DNA of 64,000 bases from Pseudomonas sp. GM50 (GCF_000282375.1 NZ_AKJK01000042.1:62001-126000), one strand, 5' to 3'. Positions 15,950 to 26,057 are shown, counted from the stretch's first letter. Made by a program: numbers and translations. The notes: generated by a model not told the origin, from the letters alone.

Positions 15950-18652
15950 TCAAAGATTCATTAGCGTTGCGAGAGACTGGAATCGGTTATTCCTATCCGT
16001 ATATCCATTTTGGCCACCGTTCACCATCTGCGTTACGTTAACAACACTACCTGTCTTAGCAATATCACAAAGCTTCGTCCCTTCCTGACCAGTTTTCGTG
16101 AACCAGAATACGAAAGCAGACTCCACACCGTATTCGATCGAAGAAACCAGTAGATCAGGGTTAGCCACGAAGTCCTGTATATCTGTTGGATTTTTCTGAT
16201 TATGAACATTCGTAAACCTTAGATATTCCGACTTCCCTGTTACTTGAAGCATTCCTCGGCCTCGATATGTATACCCCTCTTTGCTGGCCTCATCGCCATT
16301 ACCCATTCTATTAGCATAAACATAACTACCGAGGTTTTCCGCGTTCATCGCATAATAACTTTCTTCCGACCATAGCTTGCTACGCAACACGCCAAATTCA
16401 CAGCTATCACTTTGCTCATTATACCCATTAACATTATTTTGCCGCCTGCACCCGTAAGTCTTTTTCATTTGTCGCGCACTATACCTCAACCCTTCCTCAA
16501 TAATTCTAAAACCACTTTCATGGCCAACTTGAGAAAGAAAGTGCGCGATCGCTTTTGGCTCTTCCAACTTGTATGCCAGCGCGTATTTATTTAGATAGGG
16601 CAAAATATTTCTATGATGTTCCTCGGCCCCGTCCGGGTTCGCGGCTCTCAACATCTCCAAAGTAATCAAATCACGCCGAGCAGTAAAATTAGAAATCAAG
16701 CCAATGGGATGTATGTGCTGAATATTAATATCTTCAGTTATCCCATGCTTTTGTATCAGCTTATCCCACCAGCTTAAATTTTCTATCCGAACTTTCTCTT
16801 CGACCCATTCTTTATGCGGATCTGATTCGTTATGACCCATCAATTCATCAAGAGCATCCCATTTGTCTTTCTTGTATTGCCACTCGCTTTCGTAACGAGT
16901 AACCATCTGAGATATCGGCTGAGAAAACCAAGGTTTCCCCAATGCTTCTTTTATCTCAAGGGGAGTGAGTTTTTTATCAGCATTTTTGTCCAATATTTTA
17001 TAAAGCTGTTGCTTCGCTGAACCTTCATTAGCATTGCTAACGTTCGGCAGATAAGTCGCTCGCTCTTCATCACTGAGACTTTCCTGTGCATGAAGGAAAG
17101 CGGCCAAGTGATCCATATTGCTGACGGTTTCATCGATAAAACTAAAGCCTTCCCATTCAAAAGGCGAGTGGCGTGACAAAGTAGTGTCCGGCTCAGCAAA
17201 CCAACCGCTGATTTCATTCCCGCCGGCATCACCAAGCAACCCGTCCAAACGCCACCAAAGCGTGTAAGTGGTAGCTCCCCCCATGACGACAGGCACCTTA
17301 ATTCTTTTCTCCGCAGGTAACGCTTCAAGTACTGCGACAGGCACCAAAAAATCGTATCCAACTATCTTGTGAGGATCTGTCACTTTAGGTGGGTTTGTCG
17401 CGCTCATTCCTTGCATATGGGTGACCAAAACGCTGCCTTTTGGAATCTTAAGCATTGTTTTTTCGGCTGCTGGCAAACCTGTAACCTTCTCCTTGCTCAG
17501 AGCGGTGAATGCCTTGACGTCTTCGCAGCTAAATACTTCCAAGTGCAGAAAATTTTTGGGAGCGGAATCAGAATGGTTCTGATACTGCCCTACGTGACCA
17601 ATCAGGCTCCCTGCCTTTACCGAGAATGGGCGGGTCAGAACATGGACAGTGCCTTTCTCGGCAGGCTCACTCTTCGTCTCAAGCAATCCTTCCCAGACAT
17701 AACCAAGCACGTCGGCCGCGGCCAACGGAGGGACAGCATTCCCCCCAACTATCTCTAGCAGTTTCTGATATTTGCCACTCGTTCCGTCATTACCGATTTT
17801 TACCTTAGTTCCAATCGGCAAAATTGCTGTTGTAGCGCTTGATCGGCTGGCGGAAGCATGAACTGCCAGCCCTTTTTGAGGTGGGTTCATCGGGTCTTTT
17901 GCAGCACTACCAATGACATAACTATTAGGTGTTGCACCCGCCGTCAACTGTCTTTTGAACACCCAACCGGTACCTGGAGTAACACCGGTATTGGCAGGCG
18001 TAACACTCACCACTTTGAGCCATCCGTTTTCCTCCTCGCCTGTTTCGACAACCGTGCCGCGAGGCAATACGGCTAACACCGTGGCATAACCAGGTTTTCC
18101 ACGCGGCTCCAGTCGAACTCTTAGACCCAGAATTTCATCTTTAGCCGTCGATTTCACCTTCCAAGTACCGCCACTCCAGAAAGGCGGCCTGCCTAATGCC
18201 GGAGTTTTTTCGTAGGTATCCCAATGCAGCAAATGCATATAAAGACTGAAAAAAGTCAGGCTAGGTCCGGGAGCCACTGTCGCTGGTTGCGCCCCAGGAG
18301 TGGGTGCGGGGGCAGGAGGCACGGGAACTTCCAGACGGTGCTTAACCAACACGAACCCCGTTGAGTAAACTGAATGCGTCGAGCCAAAATCTGATGCGGG
18401 GTATTTCTCGTCAATGCGATAGGCCACTACCTCACCGTCGGCAATACATCTGACCTCCGTCAGATCTTTCACCAAGCCCGAGTCTTCGTCGAAATGAACC
18501 CCGCCATGCCAGAGGCCATTGGCCCCTAATGGGTAGTAGCCGTCTTTCGCCTTGGCCAACGCCCTATAAAATTGCTGTGGATCCGTCGCTTCTGCTGTCC
18601 CTACTTTCAGGGGATACGACCATTTCTCTACTTTGCTTGTTGTTTCAGTCAT
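15950..18652 (-). CDS. T6SS peptidoglycan-targeting effector: M23-like, SH3, EF-hand-like loop, GH19
   Basis: A 900-residue protein encoded just behind vgrG. Residues ~40-145 look like the first half of an M23/lysostaphin fold (WHGGVHFDE, IADGEVVAYRID, FFSLYMHLLHW). The fold resumes at ~345-378 (AGSLIGHVGQYQN, NFLHLEVFS), with two SH3-like insertions between (~175-240 and ~255-325). The usual M23 metal ligands (HxxxD, HxH) are not intact. A 12-residue EF-hand-type loop (DKNADKKLTPLE, 555-566) follows. The end (~690-900) is a GH19 lysozyme/chitinase domain (HFLSQVGHESGF with catalytic Glu712, YRGRGMLQVTGKSEY, VNGGQNGYTDRNNRF). No signal peptide, as expected for a T6SS cargo. ATG 18652 is preferred over TTG 18658. 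Confidence 0.87.
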   Translation of the reverse strand: MTETTSKVEKWSYPLKVGTAEATDPQQFYRALAKAKDGYYPLGANGLWHGGVHFDEDSGLVKDLTEVRCIADGEVVAYRIDEKYPASDFGSTHSVYSTGFVLVKHRLEVPVPPAPAPTPGAQPATVAPGPSLTFFSLYMHLLHWDTYEKTPALGRPPFWSGGTWKVKSTAKDEILGLRVRLEPRGKPGYATVLAVLPRGTVVETGEEENGWLKVVSVTPANTGVTPGTGWVFKRQLTAGATPNSYVIGSAAKDPMNPPQKGLAVHASASRSSATTAILPIGTKVKIGNDGTSGKYQKLLEIVGGNAVPPLAAADVLGYVWEGLLETKSEPAEKGTVHVLTRPFSVKAGSLIGHVGQYQNHSDSAPKNFLHLEVFSCEDVKAFTALSKEKVTGLPAAEKTMLKIPKGSVLVTHMQGMSATNPPKVTDPHKIVGYDFLVPVAVLEALPAEKRIKVPVVMGGATTYTLWWRLDGLLGDAGGNEISGWFAEPDTTLSRHSPFEWEGFSFIDETVSNMDHLAAFLHAQESLSDEERATYLPNVSNANEGSAKQQLYKILDKNADKKLTPLEIKEALGKPWFSQPISQMVTRYESEWQYKKDKWDALDELMGHNESDPHKEWVEEKVRIENLSWWDKLIQKHGITEDINIQHIHPIGLISNFTARRDLITLEMLRAANPDGAEEHHRNILPYLNKYALAYKLEEPKAIAHFLSQVGHESGFRIIEEGLRYSARQMKKTYGCRRQNNVNGYNEQSDSCEFGVLRSKLWSEESYYAMNAENLGSYVYANRMGNGDEASKEGYTYRGRGMLQVTGKSEYLRFTNVHNQKNPTDIQDFVANPDLLVSSIEYGVESAFVFWFTKTGQEGTKLCDIAKTGSVVNVTQMVNGGQNGYTDRNNRFQSLATLMNL

Positions 18653-18705
18653 TACCAATTACCTAAATCCTGATCCCTGGTGGCTTGGATTGCCGTCTAT
18701 GTCGA

Positions 18706-20748
18706 TTAACCAGAAAAATTGAGCATTCGTTTGGGTTTACGTTTGACCTGTTCCTCAGGCGCATTCCCCAACGCCTGATCCATCAAACTCCCCGCCTTAT
18801 CCTTATCCGCAGCCCCCGGCAACACCGGCGGCTTGATGCCAATCCCAGTCCCCGAGCCCGCCGAACCACCCGCATTAATCTTCACCACCGGCCCAACAAC
18901 CGTCACACCACCCGCATCGAGCTTGATAAAACTCCCCCCGGCCTTAACCGTGAGCTCCATCCCGGCCTCGATAACAATCTTGTCCCCAGCCTTGAGGTGA
19001 ATCTCCTTCCCGGCACTGGTCAGCTGCGCAGTCCCCAACTTCACATGCTGGCTCTGCCCAACCGTCAGGTGATCATCCACCCGCACTTCACTCTTGCGAT
19101 CCGCAATCGTGGTGCGATGCTCCTCAGCCTTCAGCTCGGTGTAGGTGTTCTTCACCACCGTATCGTGGCGTTCATTCCCCACCCGAATCTTCTGGTCGTG
19201 CTCGATGTTTTCATCCCAATCCCGCTGGGCATGAATAAATATCTGCTCGGCGCCCTTCTTGTCCTCAATCCTTAGTTCATTGAACCCGCCGCCGCCCGGT
19301 GAGCTGAGGGTTTTGAACACGGTGCGGGTTTTGTTGGCCGGCAGATCGTAGGGAACCTGGTTTTCCTTGTGGTACAGGCACCCAGTCACCAACGGTTGAT
19401 CGGGATCGCCTTCGAGGAAGGTGACGAGGACTTCCATGCCGATACGCGGGATGGCGATGGCGCCGTAGCGGTCGCCGGCCCAGCTGGAGGAGACGCGCAT
19501 CCAGCAGCTGGTTTTGTCATCAGCCAACCCTTCGCGGTCCCAGTGGAATTGCACTTTGATGCGGCCGTATTGGTCGCAGTGGATTTCTTCGCCTTTGGGG
19601 CCGGTGACCATGGCGGTCTGGCTGCCGAGGACGCGGGGTTTCGGGTGTTGTAGCGCGGGGCGGTAGAACACGGCCCACGGGGTGGCGAGGAAGCGGTTGC
19701 GGTAGCCCTGGTGGAAGTCGTCTTTGTTATCGGTGGTGTCGCTGGTCACGGATTCTTCGAGCACTTGCGGCTGTTTGCCTTCGTGGACGATTTCGGTGAG
19801 CAGCCAGAGGTCGTTCCACTCGGTGCGCGGGTGGTCGGAGATTTCCAGGAAGTGGCCGCTGGCGAGGGTGGTCTGGTCGCCGTGGCCTTCGGCTTGCTGG
19901 TAGTCGGCGCGGTGGCGTTCGAGGGCGCGCTGGCTGAGGAATTTGCCGCGTGCGCGGTCGAGGAAGCGGCCGGGGTAGTCGTAGTCTTCGAGGTCCGGTT
20001 CAGTGCTTTTGCCGTCGGGTTTATAGCCGGCTTCAAGTCGCAGGTTGGGCTTTTCGAAGTCGTAGTCGCGGCGGGTGACGCGGCCGGTGCGGGTTTCCAG
20101 GCGCAGTTTGAAGCCTTTGATCACCGGTTCCTCGGCGACCATGCCGCTGCCTTGTACATAGGCGGTGGGCTGGCCGAGTTTCGGGAACACGGTCTGGTTG
20201 TCGCCGAACACCAGCAGGTGGGCTTTTTCGCTGTGCTGGAAGTGGTAGTGAATACCTTCCTCTTCGCACAGGCGCTGGACGAAGTGCAGGTCGGTTTCGT
20301 CGTATTGCACGCAGTAATCGCGGTCCGGGCACGGGGTGTTCAGCTGGAAGCGGTAGGCGTTGCCTTTGATGCCGTGTTCTTCGAGGATCAGCGCGATGAT
20401 TTTCGGCGCCGACATCTGCTGGTAGATGCGCTGGTTAGTGCGGTGATGCAGGTATTGCAGCTGCGGCACCAGGGAGACTTTGTAGCGGGTCAAGCGCTTG
20501 CCGGCATCGCCTTGGGCGACGCGGTAGATCTGGCCGTGGATGCCACTGCCTTTCGGGTCGAATGCGAGGAACGCCTGCTTGTGCAGGAGCTTTTCCAGGT
20601 CCAGGTCCGGGTTTTCGCTGACCAGTTCGAGGTCGAAGCGATACGGCTGGCTGATGCCTTCAGTGCCGGTGAACGACAGCACTTGCAGGTCGCCGGCATA
20701 GTCTTCAACGGTCAGGCTGAAGTGCGTTTCGTTAGCTGGGTTGAACAT
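18706..20748 (-). CDS. vgrG: VgrG (TssI), T6SS spike protein
   Basis: A 680-residue VgrG. The N-terminal gp27-like part begins with LQVLSFTGTEGISQPYRFDL and the cap motif RLCEEEGIHYHF. The OB/gp5 part contains CDQYGRIKVQFHWDREG and SSSWAGDRYGAIAIPRIGMEVLV. The C-terminal needle (DUF2345-like) carries the repeated ERHDTVVKN and GKEIHLKAGDKIVIEAG beta-helix turns, and a short tail rich in Gly and Lys follows. It trimerises as the tip of the Hcp tube. It lies 28 bases downstream of stk1 and immediately before the GH19 effector gene, which probably docks on it. No DUF4123, DUF1795 or DUF2169 adaptor gene is visible nearby. Confidence 0.96.
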   Translation of the reverse strand: MFNPANETHFSLTVEDYAGDLQVLSFTGTEGISQPYRFDLELVSENPDLDLEKLLHKQAFLAFDPKGSGIHGQIYRVAQGDAGKRLTRYKVSLVPQLQYLHHRTNQRIYQQMSAPKIIALILEEHGIKGNAYRFQLNTPCPDRDYCVQYDETDLHFVQRLCEEEGIHYHFQHSEKAHLLVFGDNQTVFPKLGQPTAYVQGSGMVAEEPVIKGFKLRLETRTGRVTRRDYDFEKPNLRLEAGYKPDGKSTEPDLEDYDYPGRFLDRARGKFLSQRALERHRADYQQAEGHGDQTTLASGHFLEISDHPRTEWNDLWLLTEIVHEGKQPQVLEESVTSDTTDNKDDFHQGYRNRFLATPWAVFYRPALQHPKPRVLGSQTAMVTGPKGEEIHCDQYGRIKVQFHWDREGLADDKTSCWMRVSSSWAGDRYGAIAIPRIGMEVLVTFLEGDPDQPLVTGCLYHKENQVPYDLPANKTRTVFKTLSSPGGGGFNELRIEDKKGAEQIFIHAQRDWDENIEHDQKIRVGNERHDTVVKNTYTELKAEEHRTTIADRKSEVRVDDHLTVGQSQHVKLGTAQLTSAGKEIHLKAGDKIVIEAGMELTVKAGGSFIKLDAGGVTVVGPVVKINAGGSAGSGTGIGIKPPVLPGAADKDKAGSLMDQALGNAPEEQVKRKPKRMLNFSG

Positions 20749-20776
20749 AAAGTGCTCCCTGTTCGAATGTCATCCG

Positions 20777-21793
20777 TTACGCCCGAAGTCGCAGACGTTG
20801 TAGCCAGGACGAAGTGGCGCCCATGGCGTCACGCAATTGGGCGGCGGTGATGGTGCGCTTGGCCGCATCGAAAGCCAGCGCCGTTCGCAGGGCTGGCCAG
20901 CAGTGTTTCGGTAGATGCTTGGGTGCTTGCAGTTCGCGTTCGAGGTGGCCGTCGCGGGCCTCGGTCGAGGGCAAGCGGCGGAACGGGTGTTTGCCGCCCG
21001 CCAGTTCGTAGATCACGCAGGCCACGCCGTACACGTCCGCGCTGGCCGACAACGGTTGGCCTTCGAGCAGTTCGGGGGCGGCGTAGCCGGGGGTCCAGGC
21101 GTTGAAGCGGTTGCGGCTCAGGTGCGGCAGGCCGGGCAAGATGCCCTCTTGTGCCTGGCCGAGGCCGAAGTCGAACAGGCGCACGCCCTCTTCGCTGAGC
21201 ATTACGTTGCTCGGCTTCATGTCGCCGTGCAGCACGCCGCGAGCGTGGGCGTAGGCCAGCGCGTCGAGCAGCGGCAGCGCGATGTCGCGCAGTTCTTTCC
21301 ATGGCAGGCCCAGAGGCCGCTCGCAGAGTAATTTGTCCAGGGTCAGCCCACGCATGAGTTCCATGGTGATGAAGGCGCGCTGGCAGTCGGTGTCCACTTC
21401 AAAGGTGTGCGGTCGCAGCACGTTGTTGTGGCGCAGTCGTCGGGTCAGCGCGAACTCGCTGTAGAGCAAGGCGCTGGCGTCCGGCGATTCGGCAAATTCT
21501 TCGCTGAGTATTTTCAGCGCGATGTAAGGATCGGGATCGCCGAACTGTTCGCTCAGCAAGTCCCGTGCACGGTAAACCGCGCCCATGCCACCGGCACCGA
21601 GCAGGCGCTCGATGCGGTAACGTCCCGCCAGCACGTCCGGCAGTTCGCCGATGCTGGCCCGGGTCGGCGCCAGCGCAGGCTCGGCCTGATGCGGCTTTCC
21701 GTTTAGAGGCGTGGCGAAGGCGAAGTAAGTCAGGTTATTGGCTTCTTCCTCGGTCACCAGCAGGTCGTCGATCAGTGGCATGAGTTCAGTCAT
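20777..21793 (-). CDS. stk1: Stk1-type serine/threonine kinase of the HSI-II T6SS
   Basis: A 338-residue cytoplasmic Hanks-type kinase with no TM segment. The glycine loop is GAGGMGAVYRA (~66-76), the catalytic Lys is K94 (IALKIL), the catalytic loop reads HGDMKPSNVM (189-198) and DFG is at 208-210. The catalytic loop has HGD rather than HRD, so it is a non-RD kinase. The position after tssM and stp1 matches stk1 (PA1671) of P. aeruginosa HSI-II. Its start overlaps the stp1 stop (ATGA). Probable role: reversible Thr phosphorylation that controls T6SS assembly, opposed by Stp1. Confidence 0.93.
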   Translation of the reverse strand: MTELMPLIDDLLVTEEEANNLTYFAFATPLNGKPHQAEPALAPTRASIGELPDVLAGRYRIERLLGAGGMGAVYRARDLLSEQFGDPDPYIALKILSEEFAESPDASALLYSEFALTRRLRHNNVLRPHTFEVDTDCQRAFITMELMRGLTLDKLLCERPLGLPWKELRDIALPLLDALAYAHARGVLHGDMKPSNVMLSEEGVRLFDFGLGQAQEGILPGLPHLSRNRFNAWTPGYAAPELLEGQPLSASADVYGVACVIYELAGGKHPFRRLPSTEARDGHLERELQAPKHLPKHCWPALRTALAFDAAKRTITAAQLRDAMGATSSWLQRLRLRA

Positions 21794-22518
21794 TGGCGGA
21801 TCACCACGGCGGTCAGATTGTCCCGGGCCGAGCCACGCAGAGCGCCGTCGAACAGACGTTCCAGCGCAACGTGCGGCGCGGTCAGGCTCAGGGCGTTGCC
21901 CAGGGCATCGCTAGTCAGCCCTTGATACAAACCGTCGCTGCACAGCAAAAACGCATCGCCGGGATAGACCTCGAGTTCGAGCACGTCCAGGGTCAGCTGT
22001 TCGGCAGCCCCGACCGCACGGGTCAAGGCATGAGCGGCAGGGTGAGCCTGGGCTTGCTCGACGCTCATGTTCTGCTCGTCGATCAGTTGCTGTTGCAGCG
22101 AATGGTCCTTGGACAGCTGATACAAACGCTGGCCACGCCACAGGTAGCAGCGGCTGTCGCCGGCCCAGATGCAGGCCGCGCGATTGCCTTCCACCAGTAG
22201 CGCCACCACGGTGCTGCCCATGATGCTGTCATGGCGTCCGGCGGTGACGGTCAACTCCTGACCCAATCGGCGGTTGAGCCAGTGCAGGCACTGGCGAATA
22301 CCTTTGAGTCGTTCGTCGAAGTCGTCCTGTACCGGCAATTCCGCCAGGCTGGCGACGATCAACTGGCTGGCGATGTCGCCGCCCTGATGACCGCCCATGC
22401 CGTCCGCGACCACCCACAGCCCCTGCTGTGGGCAGTCGAGAAAAGCATCTTCGTTGCGCGCCCGAACCTTGCCCGGATCGGTACGCGCAGCGCTGCGCCA
22501 GGGACTGGCAACCAGCAT
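21790..22518 (-). CDS. stp1: Stp1-type PP2C serine/threonine phosphatase of the HSI-II T6SS
   Basis: A 242-residue PP2C phosphatase. Metal-binding motifs are present: RNEDAFLDCPQQGLWVVADGMGGHQGG near the N-terminus, GSTVVALLV in the middle and LLCSDGLYQGL near 180. It would remove phosphates placed by the adjacent kinase Stk1. Its ATG overlaps the tssM stop (TGATG) and its stop overlaps the stk1 start, so the three are translationally coupled. Gene order matches PA1670 of HSI-II. Confidence 0.94.
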   Translation of the reverse strand: MLVASPWRSAARTDPGKVRARNEDAFLDCPQQGLWVVADGMGGHQGGDIASQLIVASLAELPVQDDFDERLKGIRQCLHWLNRRLGQELTVTAGRHDSIMGSTVVALLVEGNRAACIWAGDSRCYLWRGQRLYQLSKDHSLQQQLIDEQNMSVEQAQAHPAAHALTRAVGAAEQLTLDVLELEVYPGDAFLLCSDGLYQGLTSDALGNALSLTAPHVALERLFDGALRGSARDNLTAVVIRQ

Positions 22519-25500
22519 CAGAGCTGCACCGGCATACGGAAAGTACGCAGCACGCCCATGTCGAACGGGTTCGGCGTGCGCTGGCTCGTCAGCAAGTAGT
22601 TGGCGCGCAGGCCACCCACGTCAGCCTTGAGCACCAGCACGTCGCGACCGGTCAGGTACTCGGTTTGCATCAGGTCGAACAGACGGAACAACGACCATGG
22701 GCCGGAGTTCTTCTCGATGCCGATCGGGCGACCGGCCATTTTGTCGAGGACCAGACTGGTGCGACCGTCTTCAGCGTCGGTCGGCCATTTGAAGGACACC
22801 GGCACGATAGGGCCGTGACGGTATTCAATGGTCTTGTCGCCAAACTTGAACTCGGAACGGCTGACGGCCGGGTCGAGGGTGTACGGCTCCAGTTTGAACT
22901 GCACTTGCGGCTCGGCCGGGTTACTGGCGAAGAAGCTCTGGCGGATCACTTGTGCCGCGGCCATCTGGTCGAGGTAGACCTTGGAGATCGGCATGCTGTG
23001 ACCGTCAATGCTGCGCAGGCGGTAGTTGCCTGGATCGCCACTCACGAACGGACGCATGTAGTTGTCGAAGAAGCGGTCGGCGATGCCCTGGGCCTTGAAG
23101 AACTCTCGGAAGTCGCTGATCGCAACGTCGCTGGTGCTGTGGGCGCTGAACGGGTAACGCTTGTTGATCGCCTTGCCGTAGAAGCTGTACAGCTCGCTCT
23201 GATAACGCTGGTTCAGGTACTGGTAGGAATCGTTGAGCACCAGACGCCAGGTGTCTTCGGCCAGCACGTTGAACCACACGCTGACAGGGCGCGGCAAACG
23301 GTTCGACGCATTGCGCAAGTTGCTCAGCGCATCACGCTGGCCGCTCATGCGGGTCTTGGCCATTTCGAACGCAGCCTGCTCCGGCGCGCTGGCACGGGCC
23401 AGGCTCGACAGTTGCAGTTGCAGGTCGTTGAGTGCTGTCAGTGCCGGGGTCAGGTCAGCGGCCGGGCCGTTGTTGTCGTCCAGCAAGCGGTGCAGCGGTT
23501 CGAAGCGACGTTGCAGGGATTTTTTCGCGGTGTCCGGCAGGTTTTTGGTCGCGGCCATGTCAGACGCCGCATCCGCTGCGGCCGACGCCAGTTTGCCCAA
23601 CTTGCCGAGCTTGCCCTTCTGCTCTCCCAGTTTTGCAGCGGCATCCGCGGCCTCATCAACCGGCTCAGCTTCCGCCGGGAACCGGGTGTTCTCGCGCACT
23701 TCCACCAGCAGTTGCAGCACTGGGGAGTTGGCGGACGTCAGGCCTGCCAGTTGCTCGGCGCCTTCACCGGCGTCGTTGATCGGTGGCAATGCCACCTGAC
23801 CGACCGCTTCGCTCCAGAAATTGGCGTAGTCGCGGAAGTACAGTTGCTCCAGTTCGACCATCAGGCGACGCAAGTCCATGCCGCTGATGCCCGAGCCTTC
23901 GCCCAGTACCCAGTTGTCACGCAGGATATCGGTGACCAGCGCCGCCCCCTGGACCGAGAAGTACTGCTGATAGCCTTGCTGGGTGTAGAACCCCGGAATC
24001 ACGTAATCGGTGCCGACAAACAACGAACCCTGCGGGCCGATGTGTTGGCTCAGGCGGTATTCCGGCAGGTTGCGAGCCTGCTCGCGCAGCATCCGGTAAA
24101 CCACGTTGGCCAGCGACTCGCTGCGCAGCACCTGACGCGCCTGCGCCACCAGTTGCTCGTTCAGCGGGTAGATAAACGGCTGCTTGAGCAAACGCTCGAA
24201 ATGGGTGTTCAAGCCATTCTGCACCGCGGTGTTGCCGGCGTAGCGCAAGGACCAGTCAGTGGCGACCCAATCCTTGAGCCAGGCAGCATCGCGGCGATCC
24301 TTCATGTTCAGCATCAGGTACGCACGCAGGCTGTTGAGCAGGCGTTCGCGGTCCTTCATGTTGGCGCGGATCTGCCCTTCCAGCAGGGTCGCAACCCGTG
24401 GCAGCAGTTGCGCTTCAAGCTCACGCTCGTAGGCGCTCTTGACTACCGGATTGACGTCTTCACCTTGGTACAGGCCACCGCGCTCGTGGTACGACACGTC
24501 ACCCTTTTTCGGGAAGACCTGAGTCGCCGCGTAGCTGGTGTCGAGGGTCTTGAGCACCGCCATCGAATCATCGCGTGCAGTCAGGGCCGAGCGTTGCTGA
24601 TTCCAGTTTTGTGCCAAAGAACGCAGGTTTTCCAGACGCTCGTAGTTGGCCGAGAACCCGCCAGCCCAGAGCATGCCGAACAGCGCCAGTGCCGCCAGTG
24701 CACCCACGTACAACGCACGTTGGCCCCAATGGATGCGGCTGCGTTCGCGCTTGTCCAGACCGGCCAGATCGGCCTCGGGGAAAATTACTCGGCTGAGCAA
24801 ATGGTGAATGAACCGCGAACGGCCACTGCGCAGGGTCGGCAGCACGCCGGCGTTCATCCCCAGGTTCGCGCCGATGCCGGCGGTGGTCTGGTCCATTTCC
24901 TGGGTCAGGTGCGGCGCGCTGGTCAGGTAGAAACCGCGCAACTGGCTGACACGCTGGTAGCGGTTGCCGGTGAACGCCATGTCGACAAACAGGCACAGAC
25001 GCTCGCCGATCTGCCCCAGTTGATGCGGGAAGTCGAGGATACGGCCACGGCGCTGGGTGTCGCGTTCCTGGTGCATGCGCATGATCACCTGGCTGTTCAG
25101 GCGACGCAGCAGCTCTTCGAACTCGGCGCGCAGCACAGCCACGTCAGTGCCGCTCTGCTCTTTGCGGAAGCTGGTGCCGAGTACCTGATCGCTTTCTTCG
25201 CGGGTCAGCTGATCGAAGAACTCGTCGAAACCGAGCAGGCGATCGGCCTTGCTCAGCACCAGATAAATCGGCACGTCGACGTGCAGTTTCTGATGCACGT
25301 CTTGCAGACGCGCACGCACCTGGCGAGCCAGCGTGTCGAGGTCTTGCTCGCTGCCGCCCAGCAGTGTTTCCACCGGGATGGTCACCAACACACCGTTCAA
25401 TGGGCGGTTGCGGCGACGCTTGCGCAGCAGGTCGAGCAAGGTGCTCCAGGCGCTGCCATCGACTTCCGCATCCGGCTGGGTCAGGTAACGCCCGGCGGTG

Positions 25501-26057
25501 TCGATCAGCACGCCGTGGTCGGCGAAGTACCAGTCGCAATGCCGAGTGCCGAGGGTGTCACGGGTGAGTTTGCGGTCGATCTTGTTGATCGGAAACTCAA
25601 GCCCCGAGAAGTCCAGCAGACTGGTCTTGCCGCTGCCCTGCGGGCCGATCAGCAAGTACCACGGCAAATCGCTGCGCCAGCGTTCGCTGCGACCGCGATA
25701 GAGGCTCGAGGTCTTCAGGGTTTTCAACGCATCCTTGAAGCGCACGCGAAGCTCTTTCTGCTCGTCGTCGATCAGCTCTTCACGGCGGATACGGTCCTGG
25801 CCGTCTTCGGTTTCTTCCACAGCCTTTTTGCGCACACCGGCGCGCCAGCTGACGAAGACCATGGTCAGGCCCCAGACCAGAAACAGCACACTGATGGTCA
25901 GCAGGCGGGAGGTCGAACCTTCCCAGAACTTGTAGTCATTGACCGCCAGCAGCGGCCCGACGAACCACACCAGCAGCGCGACGAACAGCACCAGCAGCAG
26001 GGTCCAGACCCAGGTCTGGCGCAGGAATGCGCCGACTTTCTTGAAAAACTTTTTCAT
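22518..26057 (-). CDS. tssM: TssM (IcmF2), T6SS membrane-complex protein
   Basis: A 1179-residue IcmF-family inner-membrane protein. Two TM helices at the N-terminus (about 12-40 and 52-72) are followed by a cytoplasmic NTPase-like domain with an intact Walker A (GPQGSGKTS, ~138-146), a third TM helix near 460 (ALYVGALAALALFGMLW) and a long periplasmic region ending in the TssM C-terminal domain that binds TssJ. It anchors the T6SS with TssL and TssJ. ATG 26057 is preferred to the GTG one codon upstream. HSI-II type by gene order. Confidence 0.96.
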   Translation of the reverse strand: MKKFFKKVGAFLRQTWVWTLLLVLFVALLVWFVGPLLAVNDYKFWEGSTSRLLTISVLFLVWGLTMVFVSWRAGVRKKAVEETEDGQDRIRREELIDDEQKELRVRFKDALKTLKTSSLYRGRSERWRSDLPWYLLIGPQGSGKTSLLDFSGLEFPINKIDRKLTRDTLGTRHCDWYFADHGVLIDTAGRYLTQPDAEVDGSAWSTLLDLLRKRRRNRPLNGVLVTIPVETLLGGSEQDLDTLARQVRARLQDVHQKLHVDVPIYLVLSKADRLLGFDEFFDQLTREESDQVLGTSFRKEQSGTDVAVLRAEFEELLRRLNSQVIMRMHQERDTQRRGRILDFPHQLGQIGERLCLFVDMAFTGNRYQRVSQLRGFYLTSAPHLTQEMDQTTAGIGANLGMNAGVLPTLRSGRSRFIHHLLSRVIFPEADLAGLDKRERSRIHWGQRALYVGALAALALFGMLWAGGFSANYERLENLRSLAQNWNQQRSALTARDDSMAVLKTLDTSYAATQVFPKKGDVSYHERGGLYQGEDVNPVVKSAYERELEAQLLPRVATLLEGQIRANMKDRERLLNSLRAYLMLNMKDRRDAAWLKDWVATDWSLRYAGNTAVQNGLNTHFERLLKQPFIYPLNEQLVAQARQVLRSESLANVVYRMLREQARNLPEYRLSQHIGPQGSLFVGTDYVIPGFYTQQGYQQYFSVQGAALVTDILRDNWVLGEGSGISGMDLRRLMVELEQLYFRDYANFWSEAVGQVALPPINDAGEGAEQLAGLTSANSPVLQLLVEVRENTRFPAEAEPVDEAADAAAKLGEQKGKLGKLGKLASAAADAASDMAATKNLPDTAKKSLQRRFEPLHRLLDDNNGPAADLTPALTALNDLQLQLSSLARASAPEQAAFEMAKTRMSGQRDALSNLRNASNRLPRPVSVWFNVLAEDTWRLVLNDSYQYLNQRYQSELYSFYGKAINKRYPFSAHSTSDVAISDFREFFKAQGIADRFFDNYMRPFVSGDPGNYRLRSIDGHSMPISKVYLDQMAAAQVIRQSFFASNPAEPQVQFKLEPYTLDPAVSRSEFKFGDKTIEYRHGPIVPVSFKWPTDAEDGRTSLVLDKMAGRPIGIEKNSGPWSLFRLFDLMQTEYLTGRDVLVLKADVGGLRANYLLTSQRTPNPFDMGVLRTFRMPVQL

